A stretch of 64,000 nt of DNA, taken from Zygosaccharomyces rouxii. Taxonomy: Eukaryota > Ascomycota > Saccharomycetes > Saccharomycetales > Saccharomycetaceae. Positions 46,101 through 54,723 of the stretch are shown piece after piece. A model generated the notes under the pieces. It worked only from the letters and a program-made list of their open reading frames with translations. It did no database searches and was not told the DNA's origin. Every line of letters starts with the position of its first letter. Within the stretch, counting starts at the first letter, position 1. Location: contig NC_012996.1 in NCBI RefSeq assembly GCF_000026365.1, positions 558,001 to 622,000 on the forward strand, read 5' to 3'. Made by a program: the position numbers and the translations under genes.

Positions 46101-48268
46101 TGAATTCTGTCTAGGGAGACTTTACTCTGGATGACAAAACTCAACATATCGGACAATTGGTCCAAAGGTGTTCTCAAAAGGGAGAATAGTGACAAAGCGG
46201 TAAATGCAACCGGCGTAGTCAGAGTTTGCTTTTGAACATAAATGTAAAATGCAAATGCAGAAGTAGTCACAATCGTGGGGGTAGCGTACCATACGAATGA
46301 ACAGAGAGCCCATATTAACGATCTCTGGAGTAAGAGTTTCAATTCGACATCTCTAATGGCTTGTATACCCTTTTCAAAATTGTCTTCCCAGGAGAAAAAT
46401 TTGATAATACGAATTGCCTGAAATGCCTCGTTCAAATTTTGAATACGTTTATCCGTGTAGGAAAGAGATTTCTTTTGCAGTTGACCCAACCAGGTGACCA
46501 ATCTGAAATTAACTGGCATCAGCACTACAATCAATAGAGCCCCAATAATGGCAGATAAACCTAGTAACTTGTAAAGCAAGACAATGGCCACGCAGGACAT
46601 GGCAACGGCTTCCACAAACGCATGTAAATAGGCACAAATTTCGGAAACTTTGAAAGCATCCACTGCCATTAAATTGATAATAGCACCCAAATTGGCGGAT
46701 GTGCCTGATTCTTCATCACCGTCCCTATGTTCCTCTTCATTCAATTCCTGGGGATCCACTTCATCTGTGGATTGTTTATTCGAATTAACAGCAACCTGCC
46801 TTCTGAGTGCCTTTGTATAAATCTCAGAAATGATAATTGCTTTCATTTTAATGCAAACTCTTCTACCAAAGAAAAGTGCTTGTCCTGAGAAGATAGCGCA
46901 AAAAACCCTACAAAAGAACATACAACAAACGTAGAACCATGCTAAATTTCCTGGCGCAGATTCTCTATCATCCACATATTCTAAAATTCTCTTTAAAAGA
47001 ATCGTAGGAGCAAAACTCATCATACTGTCCAAGAGAGCCCAAAATCCTTGTAAAAGTAAATATTTGGTGAAAAAAGTCAGTAGATTGTAGGTGAAGCTCT
47101 TTTCTTTGCCCTTTCTTTCCACATATTGCTTGAATCTCTTAATAACAAATATGGCGTAATCATCCATTCTTAACCCCCAGATGTCTTTCTTCTCAATAAC
47201 GGATTTGTGTGCTTGCCAAACGAACTTATCCAACCAACTCCAAGTAATAAAACTTGCAATCGAAGAAACCGGTTCTGGCGATGGCGTAATTTGCTCATCA
47301 GTCTTATAAACAACTGCCAACTTGTTACCGGAAGGAGATAAAAACAGCAGGGCAAATAGGGCTAAATCAAGGTAAAATTGCGACAAGTAGTAATTTTTCA
47401 CCGATTTCTCTTCAATGTGACCAATAAAAATGGAACGAAATGGTAGTACTGTCGTAAAAAACATAAACATATAGGAAGTAAAAGAAATCGACCAAATGTT
47501 ACCACAGTATCTATTAACCCAGCGTGCAGACTGGTTGATATTCCAAAGACGTAGTGTGACTAAAGTTACTAGAAACCCCCAAACAATCACCTGCACAATT
47601 GAACTTCTAGAGGTAAATTCGCTATCATCCTCTGTATGATTTAACCAAATTCCAAAATGAACTGCAAACTGAGATAAAACTAATAGAAGTTCAAATATTG
47701 TTCTTGATTTTTCAATGAATCCTCGCCTTACCAATTCAGGTTTACCATGAGGCTCACCATTTGGCTTCACCAGTTTTAATCTCTGTAATGAAAAATGTCT
47801 TTCCTTTAATTCTTCACCATCGACCTCATTGCCATTGTATGATGAAGGGGACGGAGATTCTTGTAGTAGCGGTTTATTTTCGTCATCTTCGCCGTCAATT
47901 AACATCAAATCGTTTACGTCTCTCTGCTTTAGTTTCAACTTATCATACTTGTAATGGTGTGTTAGGATATTGTATGTCCAGTACAACAATCCGGAAACCA
48001 AGACGAATAATGGGAAGTAGTAATTTATATACCTAGCTCTCCCACATTGCGTAACGTCGTCAAACACCCAGAAGGGACAACTATTGTCCTTTGTCAATAA
48101 CATCAAAGTGTTGACCTTGATCTTAGAGCCTTTGAAAAAAGTGTCAAAACAACCTGAAATTTTGAAATATGCACTTAACATACTAGTATATATATAGGCA
48201 GGAAGGTAAAAGTGAGTCGTTCGGTCTTCCAGCTGCTGCAACCACCACTGCAACCACTGCTGCAACAT
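43181..48268 (-). CDS. YBT1: vacuolar ABCC transporter Ybt1/Vmr1
   Basis: Full-length MRP/ABCC pump of 1695 residues (S. cerevisiae Ybt1 1661, Vmr1 1592), transporting bile acids and other conjugates into the vacuole. Order: N-terminal membrane domain (about 1-330), membrane domain 1, and NBD1 with Walker A GPTGSGKTS, LSGGQKQR and LLLDDCLSAVD. An Asp replaces the catalytic Glu, as usual in NBD1 of this class. Then a charged linker, membrane domain 2, and NBD2 with GRTGAGKST, LSQGQRQL and LLDEATAS. YBT1 and VMR1 are whole-genome-duplication partners. This single copy stands for both. Confidence 0.94.
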   Translation of the reverse strand: MLQQWLQWWLQQLEDRTTHFYLPAYIYTSMLSAYFKISGCFDTFFKGSKIKVNTLMLLTKDNSCPFWVFDDVTQCGRARYINYYFPLFVLVSGLLYWTYNILTHHYKYDKLKLKQRDVNDLMLIDGEDDENKPLLQESPSPSSYNGNEVDGEELKERHFSLQRLKLVKPNGEPHGKPELVRRGFIEKSRTIFELLLVLSQFAVHFGIWLNHTEDDSEFTSRSSIVQVIVWGFLVTLVTLRLWNINQSARWVNRYCGNIWSISFTSYMFMFFTTVLPFRSIFIGHIEEKSVKNYYLSQFYLDLALFALLFLSPSGNKLAVVYKTDEQITPSPEPVSSIASFITWSWLDKFVWQAHKSVIEKKDIWGLRMDDYAIFVIKRFKQYVERKGKEKSFTYNLLTFFTKYLLLQGFWALLDSMMSFAPTILLKRILEYVDDRESAPGNLAWFYVCCMFFCRVFCAIFSGQALFFGRRVCIKMKAIIISEIYTKALRRQVAVNSNKQSTDEVDPQELNEEEHRDGDEESGTSANLGAIINLMAVDAFKVSEICAYLHAFVEAVAMSCVAIVLLYKLLGLSAIIGALLIVVLMPVNFRLVTWLGQLQKKSLSYTDKRIQNLNEAFQAIRIIKFFSWEDNFEKGIQAIRDVELKLLLQRSLIWALCSFVWYATPTIVTTSAFAFYIYVQKQTLTTPVAFTALSLFSLLRTPLDQLSDMLSFVIQSKVSLDRIQEFLEEPDTDKYNQLSVAPGGQKLGFENATISWDSEKQDFKLRNLNIDFKVGKLNVVIGPTGSGKTSILMALLGEMKLLNGNIVVPSLDPRALLPIDADGMTNSIAYCSQAAWLLNDTVRNNILFNSPYSEARYNDVIEACGLKRDFEILSAGDMTEIGERGITLSGGQKQRISLARSLYSNSRHLLLDDCLSAVDSHTASWIYDNCITGPLMQGRTCILISHNIALTLRNAELVVLLENGQVKEQGDPLTLLHKGHLGEDELVKSSIMSRNNSSVNVKTKSSTSVQNLAKTSKESTKPQQTDEERKKAGKLVKDETKAEGVVGLEVYKWYLKIFGGWKTLSFLVSAFVFAQGMYIGQSWWVRDWASHNMNSTIFAFRENLVSAGFHTFGRVDAFVHYVAELPNRVAVATGAEPVGPHSMFYYLAIYFLIGFAQSVLSAFKTILSFVAGLNASKKIFNLLLQKVLHAKLRFFDSTPIGRIMNRFSKDIEAVDQELTPFFEGAFYSLVTCLSTVVLITFITPQFLIVAVIVAVLYYFIGYFYLAGSRELKRLDSISRSPIYQHFSETLVGVTTIRAFGDESRFIQENLHKIDENNRPFFYLWVANRWLAMRIDLIGSLVVFGAGVFILLNIDHIDAGMAGISLTYAITFTEGALWLVRLYSNVEMNMNSVERLKEYMVVEQEPYNQPIMTPPSDWPQHGRVEMSDVSLRYAPGLPRVIKNVSFTVEPKSKVGVVGRTGAGKSTIITALFRFLDPETGHIKIDNVDISLIDLQMLRRSITIIPQDPTLFTGTIKSNLDPYDEYSDEDIFAALKRVNLVSQEELDRSNIDAASVGSENVNKFLDLNSEINEGGGNLSQGQRQLVCLARSLLRSPKIILLDEATASIDYQSDAKIQETIRKEFQGNTILTIAHRLRSVIDYDKILVMDQGEVKEYDHPYSLLLNKNSQFYSMCESSGELEVLIELAKEAFVEKLNSK

Positions 48269-48629
48269 TACTAGTCACCATATACGTCAGATCATGCGCT
48301 GAAAAATTTCCTCATAGTAGAAAAAGTGCAATATATTATACTACTACAAATAATGTAAAAATATACGTAAAAGAAGTATGGAAGGGCAAAGGAAATCAAA
48401 CCCATAGTTGAATTACAACAAGATTTAATTTCTTTCAAGCTTGATGGATCTCAATTTTTTTTTATTATTTCATTTTATATTTTTTTTCATTTTTTTCATT
48501 TTTTTTTTTTTCTTTTCAATTAACAAAAAAAAAAAGGCTGTAATTGTTACTTAGTCTTTGAATGCAACCCAACTTGAGCTCTCAGGCCTTTCTCCCTCAG
48601 CCATACTCTCTTCCTCTTTATTCCGAAAT
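48269..48629. other. YBT1 upstream spacer with T-rich tracts
   Basis: A 361-bp spacer between two minus-strand genes. It includes T-rich runs at about 48455-48515, then an A-run, next to the SBP1 stop, and a TGAAAAATTTCC (RRPE-like, about 48300-48311) near YBT1. No pleiotropic drug response element (TCCGCGGA type) was seen. Confidence 0.5.
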
Positions 48630-49460
48630 CTAATTAGATTCGGATTTTTCTTCTTTGTCCTCATCCTTCTTTTCTTGCTCATCACTTGGTTTTTGTTCAT
48701 CGTTGGTTTGTTGTCTCAATGCAGCGACGTCAACCACGATTGGTCTATCCTGTAGGGTCTTGGATTGGAATTCCTCAACCTTCGTCTTAATATCCACTTG
48801 AAGATTTTCAAAGGTAACGAAAGCAATACCTCTGTTCATCTTCTTAGAGTAGAAGACCTTGTTAGTCTTGGTGTTTCTCATTCTTCTCATTGGTAACACT
48901 ATCAATTCTGGGGTAGTACCGAAGAATTCAGCTAATTGTTCCTTAGTTGCACTGTAAGGAATGTTGTTAACGTAAAGAGTATCATTAGATCTTTCCATTT
49001 CTTCCAAAGGTGGTTTTTCTTTGTTTGGTGGAGCTGACACAGCAGTTCTGAATTTTGGAAACTTAGCACCGTTCTTGGTATTTCTACGCTGTTGCTTCTT
49101 TGTCTTCCTTTGAGTATCACGCTCTTCTTCAGTCAATGCCTTTCTGATGAAGATTCCCTTTTCATTGACCACAGTCTTATCATATTTGGATTTGATTGCT
49201 TCCACATCAATCTTTTGGGGGAACTTAACAAAAGCGTATCTACGTGGTAGAACCTTGCCCTTGGTGGTCTTTGCAGGAGCTGGGATTTCAACCTCTACCT
49301 TGTCACCGAATTCCTCTTGGAAAACCTTCTTCAAGTCATCTTCGGTAACACCTGAGGCTACGTTACCAACGAAAATGGTAGTTTCTGGATCCACAGGTGC
49401 CTTAGGAGCAGTAGTGGCAGCAGCAACGTTGTTGTTATTTGTAACTTCCTCGCTAGACAT
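48630..49460 (-). CDS. SBP1: two-RRM RNA-binding protein, Sbp1/Rnp1 type
   Basis: A 276-residue protein with RRM1 (about 28-110; TIFVGNVASGVTEDDL and RRYAFVKFP) and RRM2 (about 160-245; TLYVNNIPYSATKEQL and RGIAFVTFEN). A Lys/Glu-rich C-tail follows. In S. cerevisiae Sbp1 represses translation and has an RGG region between the RRMs, while its duplicate Rnp1 lacks it. Here the inter-RRM segment is basic but without RGG repeats, so the architecture is Rnp1-like. The position next to RPL8 and YBT1 fits both YHL034C and YLL046C. The start is the first ATG. Confidence 0.87.
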   Translation of the reverse strand: MSSEEVTNNNNVAAATTAPKAPVDPETTIFVGNVASGVTEDDLKKVFQEEFGDKVEVEIPAPAKTTKGKVLPRRYAFVKFPQKIDVEAIKSKYDKTVVNEKGIFIRKALTEEERDTQRKTKKQQRRNTKNGAKFPKFRTAVSAPPNKEKPPLEEMERSNDTLYVNNIPYSATKEQLAEFFGTTPELIVLPMRRMRNTKTNKVFYSKKMNRGIAFVTFENLQVDIKTKVEEFQSKTLQDRPIVVDVAALRQQTNDEQKPSDEQEKKDEDKEEKSESN

Positions 49461-50383
49461 CTTCAATATAAAATGATTCAGGTAACGACAATGGTTCTCT
49501 TATGATAACAATAATACAGCGTGTATTGACAAACTAACTGCAACCAATGTATCTTTGTAGAAGTGAAAAAAAAGGTAATAAAGAAAGGATTTAAAAAAAA
49601 AGTAAAGAAAGGAAAAAGTTTAAATCGAATTGATTCTAATTCCCAAAGAACTTTATGTGATTATAACTCTAGAAAGTAATTCTTCGACTGCAAGTGAATT
49701 GTAGTTTCGTCGTCGATGGCTATTTCTTCTCACTTCTTCGGTTGATTGCCACCTCTGTTTTCGCCCCCTGCAATTTTTCAATAGAGGCATAGAAAGAAAG
49801 AAAGAAAAAAAATTTTGCCGGAGCAAGAATTATCACCATGTACGTAATGTGACGTAACTAGTGACAGCTAGAACATTCAAGAATGGGGGTTTGCAGACCA
49901 CGCAATGCGCCAGTGGCACCAAAAACATAGCCGCCCAGCAAACAGCATAAGGCAAGAACACCGTCTCACGGAGAAAGTAGGCAAGATTTGTATTTCAAAA
50001 GTCTCAATGGCACATGCAATCGCTTCCACCGATGCGAAATGCTATTACTAATGTACATAGGACTTTCAAGATTGAAATAAAATTTAAGTCGGCGAGATCT
50101 CTAGAACAGTCTTTTATGCGAACTCTTGTAGAACCCCTCAATCAACCGTCGGCACTTCAATAGAGATGAACTGCGAACTATCCCGGATTATCAAATCCAT
50201 TAATTAATGTTCAGCACTGATCTCCTATAATGCAATTGAGGATATGGAAAAAAAAAGTTCGACATTTCTTGACTGCTTCAACGAGATCTTCAAACCATTT
50301 ATAATAATCAGATCGTAATCAAACACTGATTTGAGCTTATTTTCATGAAACGAAAAAAAATGTTAACAAAACCGGATCTATAC
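49461..50383. other. SBP1 upstream spacer, no gene seen
   Basis: A 923-bp region between RPL8 (3' end) and SBP1 (5' end), unusually long for one promoter plus one terminator. It contains A-rich tracts (49565-49620) and a CRE-like pair, TACGTAA followed by TGACGTAA (49841-49857). No tRNA or C/D box pair was seen. An unrecognised non-coding RNA cannot be excluded. Confidence 0.45.
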
Positions 50384-51154
50384 TTAGTTAGAGTTGACGG
50401 CTTGGATTCTCTTCTCCAACTTCTTTTGGGATTTTTCACCCAAAACACCACCACCCCAGTGCTTCTTGACTTCATCGTATTTGTCACCGAAGTTGACATT
50501 AACGGTAGAAACCAATTTAGCAAGAGCAGCTTCGTCTTCCTTCTTGACTTCAGTCAAAGCAGCGACAGCAGAGGTCTTTTGGTTAACCAAAGTACCTAAT
50601 CTAGCCTTACCCTTGACGATAGCGTAAGGAATACCCATCTTCTTACACAAAGCTGGCAAGAAGATAACCAATTCAATTGGGTCAACGTCGTTAGCAATCA
50701 AAACCAACTTAGCCTTCTTGTTTTCAACAAGGGAGACAACGTGGTTTAGACCGAACTTAACGTTGTATGGCTTTGGAGAGGCTTCTTGTCTAGTCTTACC
50801 TTCAGCGACAGCAGCAGCTTCCTTAGTCAATCTTTCCTTCTTTTCGGCAGCAGTCTCTGGTCTGTACTTGTTGAACAACTTGAAAGCTTCAGCAGCAGAG
50901 TTTCTGTCCAAGGTGTGTTGGAACTGAGCAATGGAAGGAGGAACCTTCAATCTCATAGACAAGATCTTCTTTTGTCTTTGTAATCTAACGTAAACTGGCC
51001 ATTTCACGTAACGAGACAAGTTTCTCTTTGGTTGAACGTTTTGACCGATACCGAAACTTCTTGGAGTAGAACGGATCAATGGGTTCTTTGGACCAGAGGT
51101 CTTAGCAGACTTGGAAGCCAATGGAGCTGGGGCGACTTTCTTACCTGGGGCCAT
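50384..51154 (-). CDS. RPL8: 60S ribosomal protein L8 (eL8)
   Basis: Large-subunit ribosomal protein of the L7Ae family. The start at [12 protein letters not shown] gives 256 residues, the S. cerevisiae Rpl8 length. An in-frame extension of 18 codons upstream is discarded because it lengthens the conserved N-terminus. Conserved stretches include [25 protein letters not shown] and [20 protein letters not shown]. Use of preferred codons is strong. A single copy here represents the duplicated RPL8A/RPL8B pair of S. cerevisiae (YHL033C/YLL045C). Confidence 0.98.
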   Translation of the reverse strand: MAPGKKVAPAPLASKSAKTSGPKNPLIRSTPRSFGIGQNVQPKRNLSRYVKWPVYVRLQRQKKILSMRLKVPPSIAQFQHTLDRNSAAEAFKLFNKYRPETAAEKKERLTKEAAAVAEGKTRQEASPKPYNVKFGLNHVVSLVENKKAKLVLIANDVDPIELVIFLPALCKKMGIPYAIVKGKARLGTLVNQKTSAVAALTEVKKEDEAALAKLVSTVNVNFGDKYDEVKKHWGGGVLGEKSQKKLEKRIQAVNSN

Positions 51155-51349
51155 CTTTACTTTGTTACTTGTCTCAGTTATCTGGAAATGATAATAGAGG
51201 AAGAACACTGAAGCTCAGATGATAAGTACTTTTGAAATTTTCAAGCTATAGATGTTCCAATGAAAAAAAAATAGTTGCGTCTTTGCGTCAACCGATTTTC
51301 TTTTTCTCTCTCTTTTTTGTTTTTAACTTTTGAAAATAATGTTTTATCA

Positions 51350-51394
51350 AATGTCTGGATGTTCTAGATATCTACAGTCATCGGTAAACACGTG
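51350..51394 (-). promoter_or_regulatory. possible RPL8 promoter elements (Rap1-like and CACGTG)
   Basis: On the minus strand ACATCCAGACATT (51350-51362) matches 11 of 13 positions of the Rap1 site typical of ribosomal protein promoters. A CACGTG (51389-51394) lies 27 bp further upstream. T-rich stretches follow towards the gene. The Rap1 call is tentative. Confidence 0.4.
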
Positions 51395-51428
51395 ACCATC
51401 TGTAGTAATGGGAAAAACTAAAAATAAA

Positions 51429-51499
51429 TGCGCAAGCCCGGAATCGAACCAGGGGCTCATCGATGGCAACGATGAATTTTACCACTAAACCACTTGCGC
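51429..51499 (-). tRNA. tRNA-Gly (GCC)
   Basis: A 71-nt gene reading GCGCAAGTGGTTTAGTGG at the 5' end and GGTTCGATTCCGGGCTTGCGC plus A at the 3' end. The anticodon loop holds GCC within TTCATCGTTGCCATCGATGA. There is no intron. It is nearly identical to the S. cerevisiae tRNA-Gly(GCC) as remembered and lies between the RPL8 promoter and the GUT1 terminator. Confidence 0.97.
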
Positions 51500-51765
51500 A
51501 AGCTACTGAGTGAAAGGGACTGCCATCAGACCGGATCGATACAACTGTACACCCCAGATCTACTTGATCTCCATTTTGTTTTTGATTATTTTCATTATTA
51601 TTATCATTATTATTATTATCGTTCTTATTGATATGATATTATATTGAATTACAAAAGGGGTAAACAGACAGACTCATCAAGAATGTGTTCAAAAGAAAAG
51701 TGTGAGAGTAAAAAACAGCCGTCTGTATGTGAGGCTGAAACGTAGACAGATTAATTAAAACCAAT

Positions 51766-53880
51766 TCAGACCTTCAAAGCATTTCGTTGCTTTCTTAATT
51801 CTTTCCTGTGCATTTCTCTTTCCAAATTTTCATGCTTTGGAGGGATAAATGGCGAATTTTCAGGTTGAACCGCTGGTGATTCCACAGCTAATCCATCTGT
51901 TTGGAAACCTTCGTTTACATTGGAATTTGGTGGATAAACTGCAGCCATCCAACCTCTTGTTCTCCGAACTGCAATATCCCATAATCTCCTCTTGTGTCTT
52001 CTTTCTGCATCATCACTATCGGAAACGAACAGTTTAAGATTTGGCATTAATTCTGCTGGAACAGCTTCACCTTTAGGAATTCCATTATAGAAAACCCATT
52101 TTTTGACATCCTTTAGATCTTTCCACATAATTCTATCCTTTGGATCTTTAAATCCCATTTCTGCTGCAATAGCTGCGCCTAGTGCAGTACACTCTGAAGT
52201 TGGAGATCTCCTTACTTTAGTACATGGGCCTAAAATATCTGCTTGAATTTGCATAACTTCATCAGATTTTGACATACCACCATCAACCGCTAATGTTGAA
52301 AGTGCACTTTTCTCCTCAGAATCATCTTCCATTTCATTCAAAAATTCTTTGTCCCTTTTACCTTCACCAAGGGCATCAGCAGACATTGCAGATAAAATAG
52401 CACGCGCTTGGAAACAAACACCTTCGACAGCGGCTCTTGCAATATGAGACGCAGTGGTATGTTGAGACATACCCATAATAGTAGCCCTAGCATCAGCATC
52501 CCAATATGGTGCAAACAATCCAGAAAACGCAGGAACAAATACAACACCACCAGAATCAGGTACACGGCATGCTAAGGGTCCGACATCTTCAGCCTTTGGA
52601 ATTAATCTCAAATTATCTCTTAACCACTGGACGACCGCACCTGCAACTGCGACAGAACCTTCAAGCGCAAAATGTGGAGAATTCTTATCATCACCTTCTA
52701 AATGAGGAAACCAGTAACCAAATGTCGTCAAAGCACCATGTTTAGAAATTAATTTCTTAGAACCAGTATTAAACAGTAAGAAACAACCTGTACCATAGGT
52801 ACATTTAGCTGCACCTGGTTTAAAGGCCAATTGACCAACAAGAGAACTTGATTGGTCACCTAGGCAACCTTGCACTGGAATTGGCGGTCCTCTATTTGAT
52901 AATTTTTCTAGAATATCCCAATCACTAGGATCCATCCAACTTTTAGTAACTTCAGGAACTTTAAAATCTCCAAAGTATTCGGCCGATGACGTAATCCTAG
53001 GTAAGTTGATCTTTGTCTTATCAATCCCCCAATAGCTCAATAATTCATCGTCATAATCTAAAGTATCCAAATTCATAAAACCAGTACGTGACGCATTAGT
53101 AACATCAGAAATAAATGCATGGTTGTGAGTTAAATGATAAATTAACCAAGTATCTACAGTACCAAACATCAAATCACCTTCTCCATAACTCTTTTGTACA
53201 GCTGGTTCATTGTCCAAAAGCCAACGTAATTTGGAACATGAAAAATATGTACTGTACAGCGGCAACCCGATTTTTTCTTGCAACCTTTCTTGTTTCTCCT
53301 TTGGTGTATTTTTCTTCATTTCTGCCACAATACCTGCATTTCTAGTATCATTCCACACAATACCATAATCGACAACCGGTAACCCAGTCTCCTTTGACCA
53401 AACAATAGTAGTTTCTCTCATATTGGCAATACCCATTGCGTGTACTCTGTAAGGTGGTAATCCATCTTGTTGTCTTTGTTCATTAACAGACCATACAAAT
53501 GAAAAAGCCTTTGCTAGACATTCTTCAACATTTTCCAAAATATTAATTGGTTTGCATTCTACCCATCCAGGACGTGGGAACCTTAAAGTTGGATCTGGTT
53601 GCTTCAAATCTTCGATCTCCACATATTTTGTCTCTTTAATTGCAATACCTTCAGCAGTGAAGATAGGATCATCAGGATTCCGATCAAATGATGGCCTGCG
53701 CTTACCAGATGCACCGTACTTTTCCTTAGATGCAGTAGTAGAGTATTCAATTTGGTGTTTAGAAACCTCTTGACCTAATCTGTTAAACAGAATTGCACGA
53801 GATGATGTAGTCCCCACATCTACTGTTGCTATTAGTGGAACTACTCCATCAACAGTTAATCTATTAATGTCTTGACTCAT
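51766..53880 (-). CDS. GUT1: glycerol kinase
   Basis: FGGY-family kinase converting glycerol to glycerol 3-phosphate, the first step of glycerol use. The 704 residues (S. cerevisiae 709) show the N-terminal phosphate-binding DVGTTSSRAILF (about 21-32), WNDTRNAG, the substrate loop around GCLGDQSSSLVGQLAF and KCTYGTGCFLLFNTG. The C-terminal ATP motif LAVDGGMSKSDEVMQIQADI is also present. A fungus-specific insert after DVGTT (about 40-85) and a C-terminal extension are present, as in S. cerevisiae Gut1. It is divergent from the glycerol channel gene FPS1. Confidence 0.98.
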   Translation of the reverse strand: MSQDINRLTVDGVVPLIATVDVGTTSSRAILFNRLGQEVSKHQIEYSTTASKEKYGASGKRRPSFDRNPDDPIFTAEGIAIKETKYVEIEDLKQPDPTLRFPRPGWVECKPINILENVEECLAKAFSFVWSVNEQRQQDGLPPYRVHAMGIANMRETTIVWSKETGLPVVDYGIVWNDTRNAGIVAEMKKNTPKEKQERLQEKIGLPLYSTYFSCSKLRWLLDNEPAVQKSYGEGDLMFGTVDTWLIYHLTHNHAFISDVTNASRTGFMNLDTLDYDDELLSYWGIDKTKINLPRITSSAEYFGDFKVPEVTKSWMDPSDWDILEKLSNRGPPIPVQGCLGDQSSSLVGQLAFKPGAAKCTYGTGCFLLFNTGSKKLISKHGALTTFGYWFPHLEGDDKNSPHFALEGSVAVAGAVVQWLRDNLRLIPKAEDVGPLACRVPDSGGVVFVPAFSGLFAPYWDADARATIMGMSQHTTASHIARAAVEGVCFQARAILSAMSADALGEGKRDKEFLNEMEDDSEEKSALSTLAVDGGMSKSDEVMQIQADILGPCTKVRRSPTSECTALGAAIAAEMGFKDPKDRIMWKDLKDVKKWVFYNGIPKGEAVPAELMPNLKLFVSDSDDAERRHKRRLWDIAVRRTRGWMAAVYPPNSNVNEGFQTDGLAVESPAVQPENSPFIPPKHENLEREMHRKELRKQRNALKV

Positions 53881-54723
53881 TGTCCCTTAAAAGAATATTA
53901 TTATATATAATAGGATGATTTGCGTTATTGTTCTTATAGTTCTTCCCTCAAGAAGGAATAAAAAGAAAAGTAATTGTAAAGGAAAAAATAGATGATAAAA
54001 TCCTCAGTTCCCCTCCATACCATGCCCTTTTTATAGCCGCCAGGTTAGTGGCCCCTACCCCACCTGCTTCACATATGTGGGGTACTCCGGAGACGTGGAG
54101 CCCGGATCTGCGGGCCGCCTTTCACCATGTTTCTGCAGCTAAGAATAAGAGAAACAGTGGAAAAAAGTTGCGGGGTAGTACAATATATAAGATCAGATAA
54201 AAGACAATAGGTGCTACAGAAGAAAAAATAGCAACAAGATAAACAATCCCCGTGGGGAAGTGGAGAGAAATAACTCCGCTAGGCTGGAAGGAATGGAAAA
54301 AGAGAAAAGGGAAATTAATGGGACAAAGAAGAAATGAGAACGACCAAAAATGTCATAAACAAAGAATAAATCGGGGTCCGTAGAGTCTCGCGTGACCGGA
54401 TAATGCCTTTCCCCTTTAACCACCGCACCGAGAACGAAACATGTAGAACATACAACGAAAAATTAAAAAAAGAAGATTCCATTGTAGTAAGATACCAACA
54501 GCTGACAAGGCGCATAGGAGTCAGCGTAACGGCTCGGAGGAGCTGGTAGAAATAGCGAAAAGGTTAAGGCAGGCTAGTTATTTAGGTGTTCTGGAGACAG
54601 GGCGACGGAAGATACTTTTGTAGGGAGAAACAACAGAGAATCAAAGAACTCTCGAGCAATCGTTGGTCTAGACAAAGATTAATAGCATTTAGATTTTTCT
54701 TCTTCTTTCGCTGTTTCTGAGGG
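53881..54723. promoter_or_regulatory. shared GUT1-FPS1 divergent promoter
   Basis: This 843-bp region separates the glycerol kinase and glycerol channel genes. At about 54057-54081 two Mig1-type GC boxes face each other: CCCCAC, a 13-base spacer that includes CACATAT, then GTGGGG. A CCCCT stress element core precedes them. CGG-containing sequence follows to about 54120. The position near the GUT1 side suggests glucose repression of GUT1. The FPS1-proximal half (about 54180-54660) is purine-rich with no clear site. Confidence 0.5.

Noticed and set aside
51155..51208. 18-codon extension of RPL8
   Set aside because: The ATG at 51154 gives the conserved 256-residue protein.
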